From: a virus
IMG/VR virus record: IMGVR_UViG_3300030419_004277
Coordinates: 1 to 59,880 of that record
Length of the DNA: 59,880 nt
Direction: 5' to 3' (one strand)
Shown in pieces: positions 31,642-41,618 of the stretch. Below the pieces are notes generated by a model that was not told the origin of the DNA, did not search any database, and was given only the letters and a program-made list of their open reading frames with translations. The position numbers and the translations under genes were made by a program. Numbering within the stretch: position 1 is the stretch's first letter; each line of letters opens with the position of its first letter.

Positions 31642-32540
31642 TAAAAAGGCCACTCTATTCGGTTTGGATTATTAGTTCCCCTTATTGGTACTACAAATGA
31701 TTCTTCATCTTCTTGTGGTAGTCTGCCCCATTTTTGTATAAATCTCTCTGTTGCTCTTCTCTCCCACTCTATCAGATGTGGTGGTCTTTTATTATTATCT
31801 AACTCTCTTGTACCATTAGGAAACCTCGAAGTTCTTGATGTAAAATGCCAAATAACAGATTTACTTGTCATTATAAATTTATATCCTTCCATTTGCATTC
31901 TCATAAACAAATCTTTATCTTCCCAATACATTGGTTCAAATATCGGGTCATTACCACCAATGTAAATGTGATCTTCAACCCTACAGAAGTAACCAGCTCC
32001 ACCAGCTTTTCTGACATGAATATCATTATCATGTGTAAATTCAGCAGCCCAATCATCAAAATAATTCTGTTCAAAATTATCCTCGTGTTCACCAAATTTG
32101 TCAAATGGAACAAAAACTGTTCCAGGTCTATAAGGAGGATCGTTTGGAAATATGTTCGGTTGAACTCTGAATGAAGAAGCTATTAATCTCTCACCTGGTT
32201 TTATGTCATCATATAATTTTAATAGTTCAATATCTTGATTAGGACCTAACCAAAAATCTGAATGTAAGATATTAACAAACTCTGTCTTTACTTGACTAAC
32301 ACATAAATCAATACCACCACCGATACCTCGTTGTTCCTTATTGTCTGTTTCTATATAATATTGTAAACTAAGTTTGTCAGCATTTTCTGCTAACCATTCG
32401 TTTGTACCATCAGTACAATTTTCAGCAAATATAAAGATAGGCATATCATTATAATAACAATTTTGTCTAACAGATGTAACTGTTAATTTTAGAAATGGTA
32501 AGTTGTTGTAAGTTGGAATTACCGATGTAATTTTATGCAT
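31641..32540 (-). CDS. GT2-family glycosyltransferase
   Basis: 299 residues. HKITSVIPTYNNLPFLKLTV, IFIFAENCTDGTNEW and ILHSDFWLG give the fold and metal site, with WEDKDLFMRMQMEGYK typical of the C-terminal helix. I use the ATG at 32540; the longer frame reads into the gene upstream. Confidence 0.8.
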   Translation of the reverse strand: MHKITSVIPTYNNLPFLKLTVTSVRQNCYYNDMPIFIFAENCTDGTNEWLAENADKLSLQYYIETDNKEQRGIGGGIDLCVSQVKTEFVNILHSDFWLGPNQDIELLKLYDDIKPGERLIASSFRVQPNIFPNDPPYRPGTVFVPFDKFGEHEDNFEQNYFDDWAAEFTHDNDIHVRKAGGAGYFCRVEDHIYIGGNDPIFEPMYWEDKDLFMRMQMEGYKFIMTSKSVIWHFTSRTSRFPNGTRELDNNKRPPHLIEWERRATERFIQKWGRLPQEDEESFVVPIRGTNNPNRIEWPF

Positions 32541-33573
32541 TGACCACCCCACTCATGTCACAAAAAAAATTATACCAATACATACAAAAATTATGAGCTG
32601 AATATAATTCATCATAAACCTTTCGATTATTATCAATAATATACGATAATTTATTGGGATTGTCAAGCATTTTTAATACTATTTCATTTAAATTACTCCA
32701 ATCTAAATTTACTGGTATGTAAGTTTCATTTTCTATATATGGGTTGGGATGAGTATTAACTCTCTCCATAGTAGGTTTAATCATAACAACACCAAACTCT
32801 GGTATTTCAAAATCACGGTAACAGACTTCTCCTTGACCAAATGGTGAAAGAGCCATTTTAGATTGATACAAAGATTGAATATATTCTTGGTAAGGTAATT
32901 TATCTTTACGAAAAGTATAACCTGGATTGTCACCTATGACTTTCCAAGCTCCATGTCTGTGGTTCATATAATAAGAAGCATTCTCAGCATTATGATCACT
33001 ACTCGGCTTGTGGTCAGCAGAATATATAGCAGATAAATCAATGGTCTTATTTGGATTAACAGGATGCCATTTTTGAACCATAGGTCTGAATCCATTTGGT
33101 GCCATGTAACCTAAGTTCCAACCTGATAGTTTTATCCTATCCCAATTTTCTTTTGGTATGTCATACCCTAAGTCCAAACCAGAACCATTACCAAAGAACC
33201 ACTTATTGAATGATGTCTTTTCTTTGTAATCCTCTCTGTTTTTTAACAACTGATTTTTAAATAAAAACATGGCATTGGATTGTTCAAGAACCTCATATGA
33301 ACCCATTAAGGAAGTTGAATCAGAACCATCAAATATAAAACAATCACCACCACGAGCATACTTGTCGATGTTTTTCAATCCATACTCGATGCTCTCTTGT
33401 AGTCCAATTGACTTGTCAAGTATGTCATCAGCACCCAAGAAAGCATAATCAAAATCATCTGACTCAGTTAATTCAATACTGTAGTCTCTCAACATATCTC
33501 TCATAGCCACAAAACCTTGAAAAGATATTCTGTTTTTACCAGCTAAAGGATTAAATATTTTTATTTTAATCAT
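32533..33573 (-). CDS. Exostosin-like glycosyltransferase candidate
   Basis: 346 residues. The C-terminal half has the arrangement of retaining GT-B enzymes: KMALSPFGQGEVCYRDFEIPEFGVV near 240-265, where a Glu binds the sugar. No clear N-terminal signature. It overlaps the gmd gene. Confidence 0.6.
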   Translation of the reverse strand: MIKIKIFNPLAGKNRISFQGFVAMRDMLRDYSIELTESDDFDYAFLGADDILDKSIGLQESIEYGLKNIDKYARGGDCFIFDGSDSTSLMGSYEVLEQSNAMFLFKNQLLKNREDYKEKTSFNKWFFGNGSGLDLGYDIPKENWDRIKLSGWNLGYMAPNGFRPMVQKWHPVNPNKTIDLSAIYSADHKPSSDHNAENASYYMNHRHGAWKVIGDNPGYTFRKDKLPYQEYIQSLYQSKMALSPFGQGEVCYRDFEIPEFGVVMIKPTMERVNTHPNPYIENETYIPVNLDWSNLNEIVLKMLDNPNKLSYIIDNNRKVYDELYSAHNFCMYWYNFFCDMSGVVNA

Positions 33574-34532
33574 TTAAGTAATTCCAAATCGTTTTGTACC
33601 ATTTTAGAAACCATTTGTTCAAAAGATGTTCTTGGATACCAACCTAACATCTCACGAGCTTTTGTAGAATCTCCACAGAGAACAGCAACTTCTGCTGGTC
33701 GCATAAAACGAGGATCTTGCTTTACATATTTTTCCCAATCAGTAATATCAACTGAATTAAAAGCAGCACTTAAGAAATCTCGTATAGAATGTTCTACACC
33801 TGTAGCAATAACATAGTCATCTGGCGCGTCTTGTTGTAACATCATCCACATTGACTCCACATAATCAGGTGAATATCCCCAATCTCTTTTAGAATCCAAG
33901 TTACCTAGTGTTATATAATCCTCTAAACCAAGTTTTATTTTGGCGACACCATCTGTAATCTTTCTTGTTACAAATTCAATCCCTCGTCTTTCCGATTCGT
34001 GATTAAATAGAATACCACTAACATTAAACATATCATAAGACTCTCTATAATTTTTGGTAATCCAATGACCATATAATTTAGCAACACCATAAGGACTTCT
34101 TGGATAAAATGGTGTAGTTTCTTTTGCTGGATTCTCAATCATTCTACCGTACAATTCAGAGGTTGATGCTTGATAAAATCTCACATCTTTAAGTTTGGAC
34201 TCTCGTATTGCTTCTAACATTCTTAAAGCTCCAAGACCTGTAACATCACCTGTTTGCTCAGGTGTGTTCCAACTCTCACCTACAAATGACATAGCAGCGA
34301 GGTTATAAACCTCATGAGGATCAGATTTTACTAAACACCTAACCAGTGAATTTTGATCCGTTAAGTCACCATTCAAAAATGTTATCTTACCCTCTAAATG
34401 TTTGGTGTTGATTCTGTTAGGACTTGATGTTCGCCTTTCCATACCATACACTTCGTACCCCTTTTCTAAAAGAAAATCCGCAAGGTGACTTCCATCCATA
34501 CCGTTAATACCTGTAATTAATACTCTTTTCAT
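33570..34532 (-). CDS. gmd: GDP-mannose 4,6-dehydratase
   Basis: 320 residues of the extended SDR family. Rossmann motif LITGINGMDGSHLADFLLEK; substrate motif RRTSSPNRI; catalytic S/T-Y-K (STSELYG and YGVAKLYGHW); FNHESERRG and RDWGYSPDYV are typical Gmd segments. It makes GDP-4-keto-6-deoxymannose, the branch point to fucose, perosamine or colitose. A PMP-dependent 3-dehydratase at 44697-45860 could continue toward colitose. Confidence 0.9.
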   Translation of the reverse strand: MKRVLITGINGMDGSHLADFLLEKGYEVYGMERRTSSPNRINTKHLEGKITFLNGDLTDQNSLVRCLVKSDPHEVYNLAAMSFVGESWNTPEQTGDVTGLGALRMLEAIRESKLKDVRFYQASTSELYGRMIENPAKETTPFYPRSPYGVAKLYGHWITKNYRESYDMFNVSGILFNHESERRGIEFVTRKITDGVAKIKLGLEDYITLGNLDSKRDWGYSPDYVESMWMMLQQDAPDDYVIATGVEHSIRDFLSAAFNSVDITDWEKYVKQDPRFMRPAEVAVLCGDSTKAREMLGWYPRTSFEQMVSKMVQNDLELLK

Positions 34533-35533
34533 TTTAACTCCAATATTTTTTTTAAATCATCATACTCTTTAAATTTACCTTGTTCTGTGACAAGAGTTTG
34601 TATATTTTGTTTTGACATACTTAAAAACTTTTGAAAATTATCATTTTTATCACCAATAAAAGAGTAAGGATTGTCTTCACCTTTGACATACATTCTCTTT
34701 TGAGGGTGTCTCCTAGCGTGAACATGCAACACATTTTTAACAACAAATTGAATAAACTTTTCTCCAAGTAATTTTTGTGACATTACCGATAAACCTTCAT
34801 CATCATTGTATAACAAACAAGGTGGTATGTTTACACCAGACTTAATTAAATCAGATGATAACACTAAACAAGCACCACTTATCTTCGGATATTTTATGTA
34901 AGAAAAGTCAAAGTCATCAGCCTTCGAGTTTATTTCATTCATTTTTTCTATAGACATCGGTGATTTAGCTTGATTTGGATTTAAGTGACCTTTGTCATCA
35001 TCTATAAATTTTAAATTAACATAATCATTATGAACTAAAGCATCCCAGCTAGCATCCCACATCTTTCTATCAGAAAAACTAAGTAAATATCTATGTATAT
35101 TTTGTTCATCTGTGTATTTTGCTAGGGCTTCTACCACTTGAAACGCCTCTTTTGGAAAAAAACTGTCTGTTTCCCCCCACATCACATAGTCCACTTTCTT
35201 ACAATAGTTATAATTTAAGTCTCTTCTATAATCCGCGTGAAAATAAAACTCGTCATTATCTTTTATTTTCGAATTAACCCAATAACCTAACTCTTCTAAC
35301 TTGGCAACACCTTTTTTAAACTTTATAACTATTTCATGCTTCTTAATTTTATCGGTATCAATTTTTTCAAAGTGTTGTAGTAAATTTAAACACAAATCAA
35401 TTGTCACATTCTCTTTGTTCTCTACGGTTTCTAATAGATTTAACATACCATCAATAAAGTCTGCATACATCTCAATTTCAAACCACATTACATGAGTTCC
35501 AATTACATATGTCTTGTCTAATTTAACTCCCAT
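34529..35533 (-). CDS. Putative glycosyltransferase-like protein
   Basis: 334 residues. VDYVMWGETDSFFPKEAFQV looks like a metal-binding E-T-D site, and FSYIKYPKISGACLVLSSDL fits a GT acceptor region. No clear family. It lies between gmd and a methyltransferase gene. Confidence 0.5.
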   Translation of the reverse strand: MGVKLDKTYVIGTHVMWFEIEMYADFIDGMLNLLETVENKENVTIDLCLNLLQHFEKIDTDKIKKHEIVIKFKKGVAKLEELGYWVNSKIKDNDEFYFHADYRRDLNYNYCKKVDYVMWGETDSFFPKEAFQVVEALAKYTDEQNIHRYLLSFSDRKMWDASWDALVHNDYVNLKFIDDDKGHLNPNQAKSPMSIEKMNEINSKADDFDFSYIKYPKISGACLVLSSDLIKSGVNIPPCLLYNDDEGLSVMSQKLLGEKFIQFVVKNVLHVHARRHPQKRMYVKGEDNPYSFIGDKNDNFQKFLSMSKQNIQTLVTEQGKFKEYDDLKKILELK

Positions 35534-36032
35534 AAATAACTCCTGTATATAGATCTATAGTTTCGTAGTCTCTACCAATATGTTCTGAAATATATTCCAT
35601 AACATCTGAATCTTGTGTTCTATGTATATCATCAAAAATCATAGGTACATCGGTGTTGAAGTTATCTATATGTTTATAAAAACCACCTCTACCCCATCTT
35701 CCACCTGGTCCGTCCACCAAAATTAAATCATACTCCTTCGGTAAGTTAGGGAACAAATCATCAGGATCATACCATCCTGTTTGGTTAAATATATTTTCTG
35801 GTGCTGGATAGTTTGAGTCATAATATCTTATCTTACAATTTATATATGTGGTATGATTTGGAAACTTATCCATCCATTCTGGTTGATTTTCAACTGAGTA
35901 CATTTTGTAACCAGCATCAGCTAACCAAGTCGTTCCCTCTCCACTACCAAACTCTAATATAGTGCCACCACTAGGTAACAATCTTTTAATTAAATTGACA
36001 CAATTTTCGTTTATTGATATTCCTTCGGCCAT
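35523..36032 (-). CDS. SAM-dependent methyltransferase-like protein
   Basis: 169 residues. TILEFGSGEGTTWLADAGYK is motif I, MYSVENQPEWMD motif II, and DLILVDGPGGRWGRGG the post-I acidic site. It is a short Rossmann methyltransferase, similar in organisation to the one at 30113-30769, and probably methylates a glycan. Confidence 0.65.
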   Translation of the reverse strand: MAEGISINENCVNLIKRLLPSGGTILEFGSGEGTTWLADAGYKMYSVENQPEWMDKFPNHTTYINCKIRYYDSNYPAPENIFNQTGWYDPDDLFPNLPKEYDLILVDGPGGRWGRGGFYKHIDNFNTDVPMIFDDIHRTQDSDVMEYISEHIGRDYETIDLYTGVIYGS

Positions 36033-36811
36033 TATTTACCCTTCCATAGATGATTATAAGTTTTTTCCATCCAATGAAATGTCAATTTATCATCCACATT
36101 ATTTGGAATGCTATTATACTGATAAATCCATCCCCACTTAGTAAAAGTTAAATCTTCATCTAATAATTCTTTTCTGAACATATCACACATATTGTATTCA
36201 TATGGTAATCGTTTATAATTTATATCTAAAATATGTGTCAAAAAATTAACAGGTGTTTGATCTGTTCCAGCGTGCCATTGACTTTCGACCTTCAGTAAAT
36301 TATCTCTGTTATCATGAAAAAAATTTATTATTTTTTGAAAAAATTCCTTATGTTCTTTATTGAATATCAACATACCTGAATCAAAATAATCTGTCCAAGG
36401 TATCATATAACCATCAAAAAAATATTTACTGTAATTTTCTATACTTCGCAAAATCCAATCATAACTACCTTCATTGTGAACAAAACAGAACTTTCTTTCG
36501 CTCATTTCAAATACATTAGGACAATTAGGATGTGGGATAGTATCAGCGTCCACATACATAACTTGGTCGTAATTTATATTATTTGCCTCTAATAAATCAA
36601 ATACATAATATCTTTGCCAAGACACTGGCATTGTGTCATGAGGTAAGACTTCTTCATTTAAGACAAACAACTCACAATCATTTTTATCACACCATTTCTT
36701 CCAAGACTTAGTGCAAAACACATATGGATCACTACGAGTTTCAGCCCATCTGCCAACATCTCTTTGTGAGCCTTTTAGTGTTATGTCTACTATAAAAACT
36801 ACATTTTTCAT
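36032..36811 (-). CDS. Glycosyltransferase, GT8-like
   Basis: 259 residues with DQVMYVDADTIPHPNCPNVF as the DxD metal motif and later YNSIPNN. The family is close to GT8/GT34-type enzymes that use UDP-sugars. Residues 105-220 resemble the N-terminal half of the next gene (36808-38154), so the two arose by duplication. Confidence 0.65.
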   Translation of the reverse strand: MKNVVFIVDITLKGSQRDVGRWAETRSDPYVFCTKSWKKWCDKNDCELFVLNEEVLPHDTMPVSWQRYYVFDLLEANNINYDQVMYVDADTIPHPNCPNVFEMSERKFCFVHNEGSYDWILRSIENYSKYFFDGYMIPWTDYFDSGMLIFNKEHKEFFQKIINFFHDNRDNLLKVESQWHAGTDQTPVNFLTHILDINYKRLPYEYNMCDMFRKELLDEDLTFTKWGWIYQYNSIPNNVDDKLTFHWMEKTYNHLWKGK

Positions 36812-38154
36812 AAGTTACAAATTACTCCCTCTCTACCTGTAAATGAAATCCGTTCATTATTCATATTATAACAAACAAAACCATTATATTCGCCAATATG
36901 TCTACTAATTGGTAAATTACTTTTTCTTATAGCATTTTTTATTGAGCCGTCTTCCTGTCCATAATCATCGAATATCAAAATCATCTTTGAATTATTCTCT
37001 AACAATCGCCTAATGTCATACGATACCAAATCAGTTGAGTGACCAGCATCAACAAATGCTACATCTATATTATTTGGTATTGTAAAATCAGAGCTATATA
37101 CATCCATTTGATTATACTCTACATTATCAACATCAAAACATTTCTCTTTCATGTGTTTTATATTTTCTTCAGACCTTTCAAATGAATGAACTTTTTTGAA
37201 ACATTCAGCAAATACTCTTGTCGTATCACCTTTACATGAACCCAACTCTAAACAAACTAAATCTTTTCTACCAGTAAATATTCTAAGTATGTCCTCTTTA
37301 AATTTTCTCGAAGTTGTTTTACACCACTCGCCCTTGTGAACTAGCTTATTCAAAAAATGATTTTCGTCATAATTATGTTTTACCAAGTCCCAAGTTTGAC
37401 TAATTATTTCAGTTCTTTGGTCTTTCGGCAATCCGCTAAAACCCCATACATATCCATATTTGATAAAAAAAGGTGTACGATCTTCATTCAACTGCCAACT
37501 AAAATTAAACATTTCTTTACGATGAATATGACATAATTTATAGCTGAATGGTAAATCTAAATTTATATCGACATTATTAATCTGTAACCAATAGTTTAAA
37601 GGTGTTTGTTCAGTTCCCTTTCTCACAGTTTTATCTTGTAACTCAACAAATTTGTCTACATTATCATGATATAATTTTTTAAAAGAATTGAAAACATCTT
37701 TGTGTTGTTCGTTAAAAATTATTAGACCTGAACTAAAATATTTTTCTTTGTCAAATTTATAACCATCAAAAAAATAGTTATAACCAACTATACTTTTGTA
37801 TGTCCACCCTAAATTATCTGTGTCTCTCCAAGCAGTAAACTTATGGTTTGTTAATTCAAATACATTTGGTGTGTCCCACTTTATTATATTCATACCATCT
37901 ACTAAATATATTTGGTCGTAATTAACACCAGCATCATCCAATATATCAAAACAATATATAGCTTTTTGCCAGTTTATTCTAAATTTTGTTAAGTCTTTTT
38001 CTATTGGTTCTTCCATAGGGAAAAATATGACATCGTGTTTTTTACACCAATACTCCCAAGACTTTCTAGTGATGTCCATCCATTCCCACCCACCGTATTT
38101 CTCAGAGTATTGTTCATTTTTGACTCCCACCCAAAAAACTACATTCTTTTTCAT
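36808..38154 (-). CDS. Bifunctional glycosyltransferase-methyltransferase
   Basis: 448 residues. The first 260 are a paralogue of the gene at 36032-36811, with IYLVDGMNIIKWDTPNVFEL in place of the DxD strand. There the second Asp is changed (VDGMN instead of VDADT), so the transferase half may be inactive or use another ligand. Residues about 285-440 are an FkbM-type methyltransferase (VCLELGSCKGDTTRVFAECF; VDVAFVDAGHS-like site). A fusion of glycosyl transfer and methylation on one chain. Confidence 0.65.
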   Translation of the reverse strand: MKKNVVFWVGVKNEQYSEKYGGWEWMDITRKSWEYWCKKHDVIFFPMEEPIEKDLTKFRINWQKAIYCFDILDDAGVNYDQIYLVDGMNIIKWDTPNVFELTNHKFTAWRDTDNLGWTYKSIVGYNYFFDGYKFDKEKYFSSGLIIFNEQHKDVFNSFKKLYHDNVDKFVELQDKTVRKGTEQTPLNYWLQINNVDINLDLPFSYKLCHIHRKEMFNFSWQLNEDRTPFFIKYGYVWGFSGLPKDQRTEIISQTWDLVKHNYDENHFLNKLVHKGEWCKTTSRKFKEDILRIFTGRKDLVCLELGSCKGDTTRVFAECFKKVHSFERSEENIKHMKEKCFDVDNVEYNQMDVYSSDFTIPNNIDVAFVDAGHSTDLVSYDIRRLLENNSKMILIFDDYGQEDGSIKNAIRKSNLPISRHIGEYNGFVCYNMNNERISFTGREGVICNL

Positions 38155-39074
38155 ACAACGACCTCGTTATAATATCTTAAAACAGTTATTTCTTTTGGGT
38201 AAGGTGGATTAATATTTTTTCCATCAATTAATTTTAATATCATCTCAACAAAATTTATTCCGGCTAAACTAGCAAAATAAGTACCACCACCAAATCTTGG
38301 ATTTATCTCAACAAATTTAAGGTTAGCATTAATATCTTCTTTCATCTGCAAACATATCGATCCCTTTAACTTTAAAAATCTACATATGTCAGAACAAGTT
38401 TTTTCTATATAACTATTCCTAACAACTTTAGCTTTTGTTGAAACACCTTCTTTGGTTTGTAACCTTTTTCTAGGGACTATCGAAAGTGGATTTGAATTCA
38501 TATCACACAAAACATCAATGGTATATTCTTGACCAGGTAAATATTCTTGGTATATGTATTCTTTTTTATTAACATCCAAACAATTAATATCCTCTTTGCG
38601 ATAGCAAACTTTAATACCTCTGCTACCAGCAGAATGTTTTCTTGGTTTAGCAAAAAGAGGAAATCCAATATCTTTCACATCTAAAGAAGTCTTTGGTAAT
38701 GAAAAGTTACTTTTACATTTATTATAAAAATCTAATTTATCAGAGCAAGTCATAATTGATTCGTGACTAGACATAAATAAATGAACATCAAGATGTTCAA
38801 ACATCTGTGAATGTTTAGAAATAGTTATTATTTCGTTAGAGCTGGTGGGTAATATTAAGTTTATATGTTCTTTCTTAACTATATTTAATAATACCCCTAT
38901 GTAATCATCATCAAAGGCATTTGGTACTGTGTAAAAACTATCTGATAAGTAAAACCCAGCAGACATTTTATTTGAGTCAACACTAACTATGTTTCCACCA
39001 AAGTTAATATCTCTTAACGATTTTATAACACCGTGTGAAGCAGGTCCGCCAGCACTAAGAACTAATATGTTCAT
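38151..39074 (-). CDS. ATP-grasp enzyme
   Basis: 307 residues. The N-terminal pre-ATP-grasp fold (MNILVLSAGGPASHGVIKSL) is followed by ATP-binding segments FPLFAKPRKHSAGSRGI, YIYQEYLPGQEY and the metal motif FVEINPRFGGG. ATP-grasp enzymes join a carboxylate to an amine. In this cluster it may add an amino acid to a sugar. It overlaps the following HAD-like gene. Confidence 0.75.
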   Translation of the reverse strand: MNILVLSAGGPASHGVIKSLRDINFGGNIVSVDSNKMSAGFYLSDSFYTVPNAFDDDYIGVLLNIVKKEHINLILPTSSNEIITISKHSQMFEHLDVHLFMSSHESIMTCSDKLDFYNKCKSNFSLPKTSLDVKDIGFPLFAKPRKHSAGSRGIKVCYRKEDINCLDVNKKEYIYQEYLPGQEYTIDVLCDMNSNPLSIVPRKRLQTKEGVSTKAKVVRNSYIEKTCSDICRFLKLKGSICLQMKEDINANLKFVEINPRFGGGTYFASLAGINFVEMILKLIDGKNINPPYPKEITVLRYYNEVVV

Positions 39075-39379
39075 TTACTTAAACCTTCTATCTTATACCA
39101 CTCCTCATTATTGATGCCTTTATCATCAATAAACAAATCATAATCTGGTTTACCTAACTTGACACTATGGTACTTAACACCCCAATCATCTAATTGATCT
39201 AATGTGAACTTAAACCAATCTATTTTAGATTTAGTACCCCTTGATGAAAAAAACTGAATGTGATGGCCTTCATCGTATTTTTTATTTATCCACTCGATAA
39301 CCTCAAGATATGGGACAGCATCTTTATATTCACAATTAGTGCTACATATAGTACCATCTATGTCAAAACAATATCTCAT
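39071..39379 (-). CDS. HAD-like phosphatase
   Basis: 102 residues. CFDIDGTIC is the HAD nucleophile motif, QFFSSRGTKSKI motif II, and LFIDDKGIN the terminal acidic motif. Small HAD enzymes of this size are common in capsule and LPS clusters and remove phosphate from sugar phosphates. Confidence 0.75.
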   Translation of the reverse strand: MRYCFDIDGTICSTNCEYKDAVPYLEVIEWINKKYDEGHHIQFFSSRGTKSKIDWFKFTLDQLDDWGVKYHSVKLGKPDYDLFIDDKGINNEEWYKIEGLSK

Positions 39380-39987
39380 TATATAACAACTCTTATCGCT
39401 TCATAACATTCAGCATATTCACAACCAACTTGTAAACCCCTAGTTCTAGCAACATCAAAAATATACTCTTTACTCATAAAAACTCTTTCACCTTGAGTTT
39501 TATAACAATCAACCATCTCATATTTTTTATCAATATCTATCTTGCTTAATTTAATAAAAATATCTGTAGAAAATGTTCTGTTATTCCAAGGCATCTCATA
39601 GCCAAAAATATTTGTTCTTTTAAAAGCACGAAAACACTCTTGATATAAAACCTGGTGGTCTTGGTGATTGTCATATGATGATGGACATAGAACTAAATCA
39701 TAATTATTGTCTTTATTTCTGTTCCAAAGAAAATCTAAAATATCTTGTCTTTGTTGGTGGAACATACGAGGAGTAAAATCTAAAAACTCTCCTTCGATAT
39801 TTAAAATAGACATAGCAGATTTAAATTCTTCAACCGGATCTCCAATTGATAATGGTTGAGCTGAAGAAAATGAAATAGAATGAATTTCTATGTTTGGGTT
39901 TTCATTTTTTAGTTTAGATAAAAAACCACCACATCCTAATTCTATATCATCTGTATGTGGCGCTAATGCTAAGACCTTATTATACAT
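39379..39987 (-). CDS. PIG-L/LmbE-type deacetylase
   Basis: 202 residues. ALAPHTDDIELGCGG holds the H-x2-DD zinc ligands, and SSYDNHQDHQVLYQE a later His ligand pair. Such enzymes remove acetyl groups from N-acetyl sugars. It fits the heptose-kinase-like and aminotransferase-like neighbours. Confidence 0.85.
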   Translation of the reverse strand: MYNKVLALAPHTDDIELGCGGFLSKLKNENPNIEIHSISFSSAQPLSIGDPVEEFKSAMSILNIEGEFLDFTPRMFHQQRQDILDFLWNRNKDNNYDLVLCPSSYDNHQDHQVLYQECFRAFKRTNIFGYEMPWNNRTFSTDIFIKLSKIDIDKKYEMVDCYKTQGERVFMSKEYIFDVARTRGLQVGCEYAECYEAIRVVI

Positions 39988-40021
39988 TTATAACCTTTAC
40001 TTTGTATATATATAAATATAG

Positions 40022-40795
40022 TTAAATAGTTGAAACACCATGTTTTTGAACCACTATTTTAGTGCAATCTTGAGCAAATGATATTGCTGAAAAAATATTT
40101 TTTGTTTTAACATATTCTTTGGTTAATCCAGCAAGAAAGGTATCACCAGCACCAGAAATGTCTTTGACTGGAACATCATCAGTTGAATAAATTTTACCTT
40201 GAAATTCACAACCATTTCTTCCCTTAGTTATTATAGTTTTCTTAAGAATATGATGATTGCCAGGTGTTTCAAAAAAATCTTTGTTTTGTTCATACTCTAA
40301 ATCATTAATTTTTAAATAGTCACAATCTACTATCCACTTACCTAATCTCTTTTTTGTGTCAACAAAGACATTAGTATTATTTTCACATATAAATTTAATA
40401 TCATCTTCAAGTAAAAACCCTTTATCATAATCTGATATAATTATGGCGTCTACCTCTATTTCACCTGTCATTGGTATATGACATTTATTATTTTGAATAG
40501 TTGATAAGATAACCTCATCTATCCTATCACAATAATCATGATTGTCTACCCTTAAAACCAATTGATTAGATTTATCATCAACATATCTTACTTTTTCAAT
40601 ACTATTTGTATTAGTTATGGTATGAATGGTTACACCCAAAGCCTCAATATTTTTAGATACATTACGAGCCATGCCATCATTTGTCCTTGTCTTTATTGGA
40701 TTAAAAACTGCAACAGGAGCTTCTGGTGCTAATCTTTTTACTTTGCCGTATATGAATACATCTTTACAACTATCACCAACCACTAATATCTTCAT
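40022..40795 (-). CDS. PfkB-family sugar kinase, HldE/RfaE-like
   Basis: 257 residues. KILVVGDSCKDVFIYGKVKR and KRLAPEAPVAVF are characteristic of the heptose-7-phosphate kinase branch, and VKDISGAGDTFLAGLT is the PfkB ATP/catalytic motif with Asp in GAGD. The bacterial enzyme also carries a nucleotidyltransferase domain; here only the kinase is present. Confidence 0.8.
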   Translation of the reverse strand: MKILVVGDSCKDVFIYGKVKRLAPEAPVAVFNPIKTRTNDGMARNVSKNIEALGVTIHTITNTNSIEKVRYVDDKSNQLVLRVDNHDYCDRIDEVILSTIQNNKCHIPMTGEIEVDAIIISDYDKGFLLEDDIKFICENNTNVFVDTKKRLGKWIVDCDYLKINDLEYEQNKDFFETPGNHHILKKTIITKGRNGCEFQGKIYSTDDVPVKDISGAGDTFLAGLTKEYVKTKNIFSAISFAQDCTKIVVQKHGVSTI

Positions 40796-41226
40796 AATAA
40801 AAAGTCCTCTTTTTTTAACTTGTCGTAAACTTCTTTTTGGCTATCACCTGGTGAAACCCTATAAGAATCTGAATCTTTATGATGAGTTGATACTTCAAAT
40901 ATCTTACCATCAGTAAGAGCTTCTAATTGATGTGGTTGTCCTGGATATTGTCTAACTACCCAACCTGGTGATATTGTCATAGATTGTTTAAGTGCAGTTT
41001 CAGTATCTATAAAAGAATAATAAAAATTTCCTTTTTCTACCCACCAAGTTTCATCTTTTTCCATATGAAAATGCATTGAAAACTTACAACCCTTTTTAAA
41101 CTCTAATATCTTACCACAATACATTTCATTGTTTTCTATGATAATTTCTCTCCCCCAACCTTTTGGTATTGTACAACACTCCTCTACAAGCGCATCGGTT
41201 CTTATTTCACCATTTCTCATTGTCAC
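40792..41226 (-). CDS. Cupin (mannose-6-phosphate isomerase-like)
   Basis: 144 residues. KGWGREIIIENNEMYCGKIL and CKFSMHFHMEKDETWWVEKG give the HxH metal site of a cupin; a later His is in GQPHQLEA. Such sugar cupins act as isomerases or epimerases on phosphorylated sugars. It directly overlaps the kinase gene. Confidence 0.7.
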   Translation of the reverse strand: MTMRNGEIRTDALVEECCTIPKGWGREIIIENNEMYCGKILEFKKGCKFSMHFHMEKDETWWVEKGNFYYSFIDTETALKQSMTISPGWVVRQYPGQPHQLEALTDGKIFEVSTHHKDSDSYRVSPGDSQKEVYDKLKKEDFLL

Positions 41227-41618
41227 CAGCTAACCTCCCAATCTTTAAACTCAGCAGCGATACAATCTATTTTATAATCTTTCCTACTATTATCATTAAC
41301 ATGATCTTGTATAATGTTTTTTGCTGTATTTCTAATACCATTCAATCCGTGAGTTAAACCAAGATTCCCATCCCCCTCACCTGCTCTATACTTTGTTTCG
41401 TTGTGCCATATATGTAAATTCATCTGAGCTAAAACAATAATTGCTCTTATCATTTCACCACTTGGTTTTTCCCAATTCATCAACATATCTATATCATGAA
41501 CTATATCCTTAATCTCTTTTGCATATTCTTTTTTATGTTCTGGAATAAAAACCTCTTTCAACTGAATAATAGAAAGTCTATCTATCAACTCAGCCAGAGT
41601 TGGTAAGTATTTTCTCAT
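41223..41618 (-). CDS. Hypothetical protein in the glycan cluster
   Basis: 131 residues, all helical. The motif NLHIWHNETKYRAGEG and N-terminal TLAELIDRLSIIQLKE resemble helical proteins found next to glycan genes (DUF4254-like), but the match is weak. It overlaps the transketolase C-terminal gene. Confidence 0.5.
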   Translation of the reverse strand: MRKYLPTLAELIDRLSIIQLKEVFIPEHKKEYAKEIKDIVHDIDMLMNWEKPSGEMIRAIIVLAQMNLHIWHNETKYRAGEGDGNLGLTHGLNGIRNTAKNIIQDHVNDNSRKDYKIDCIAAEFKDWEVSW

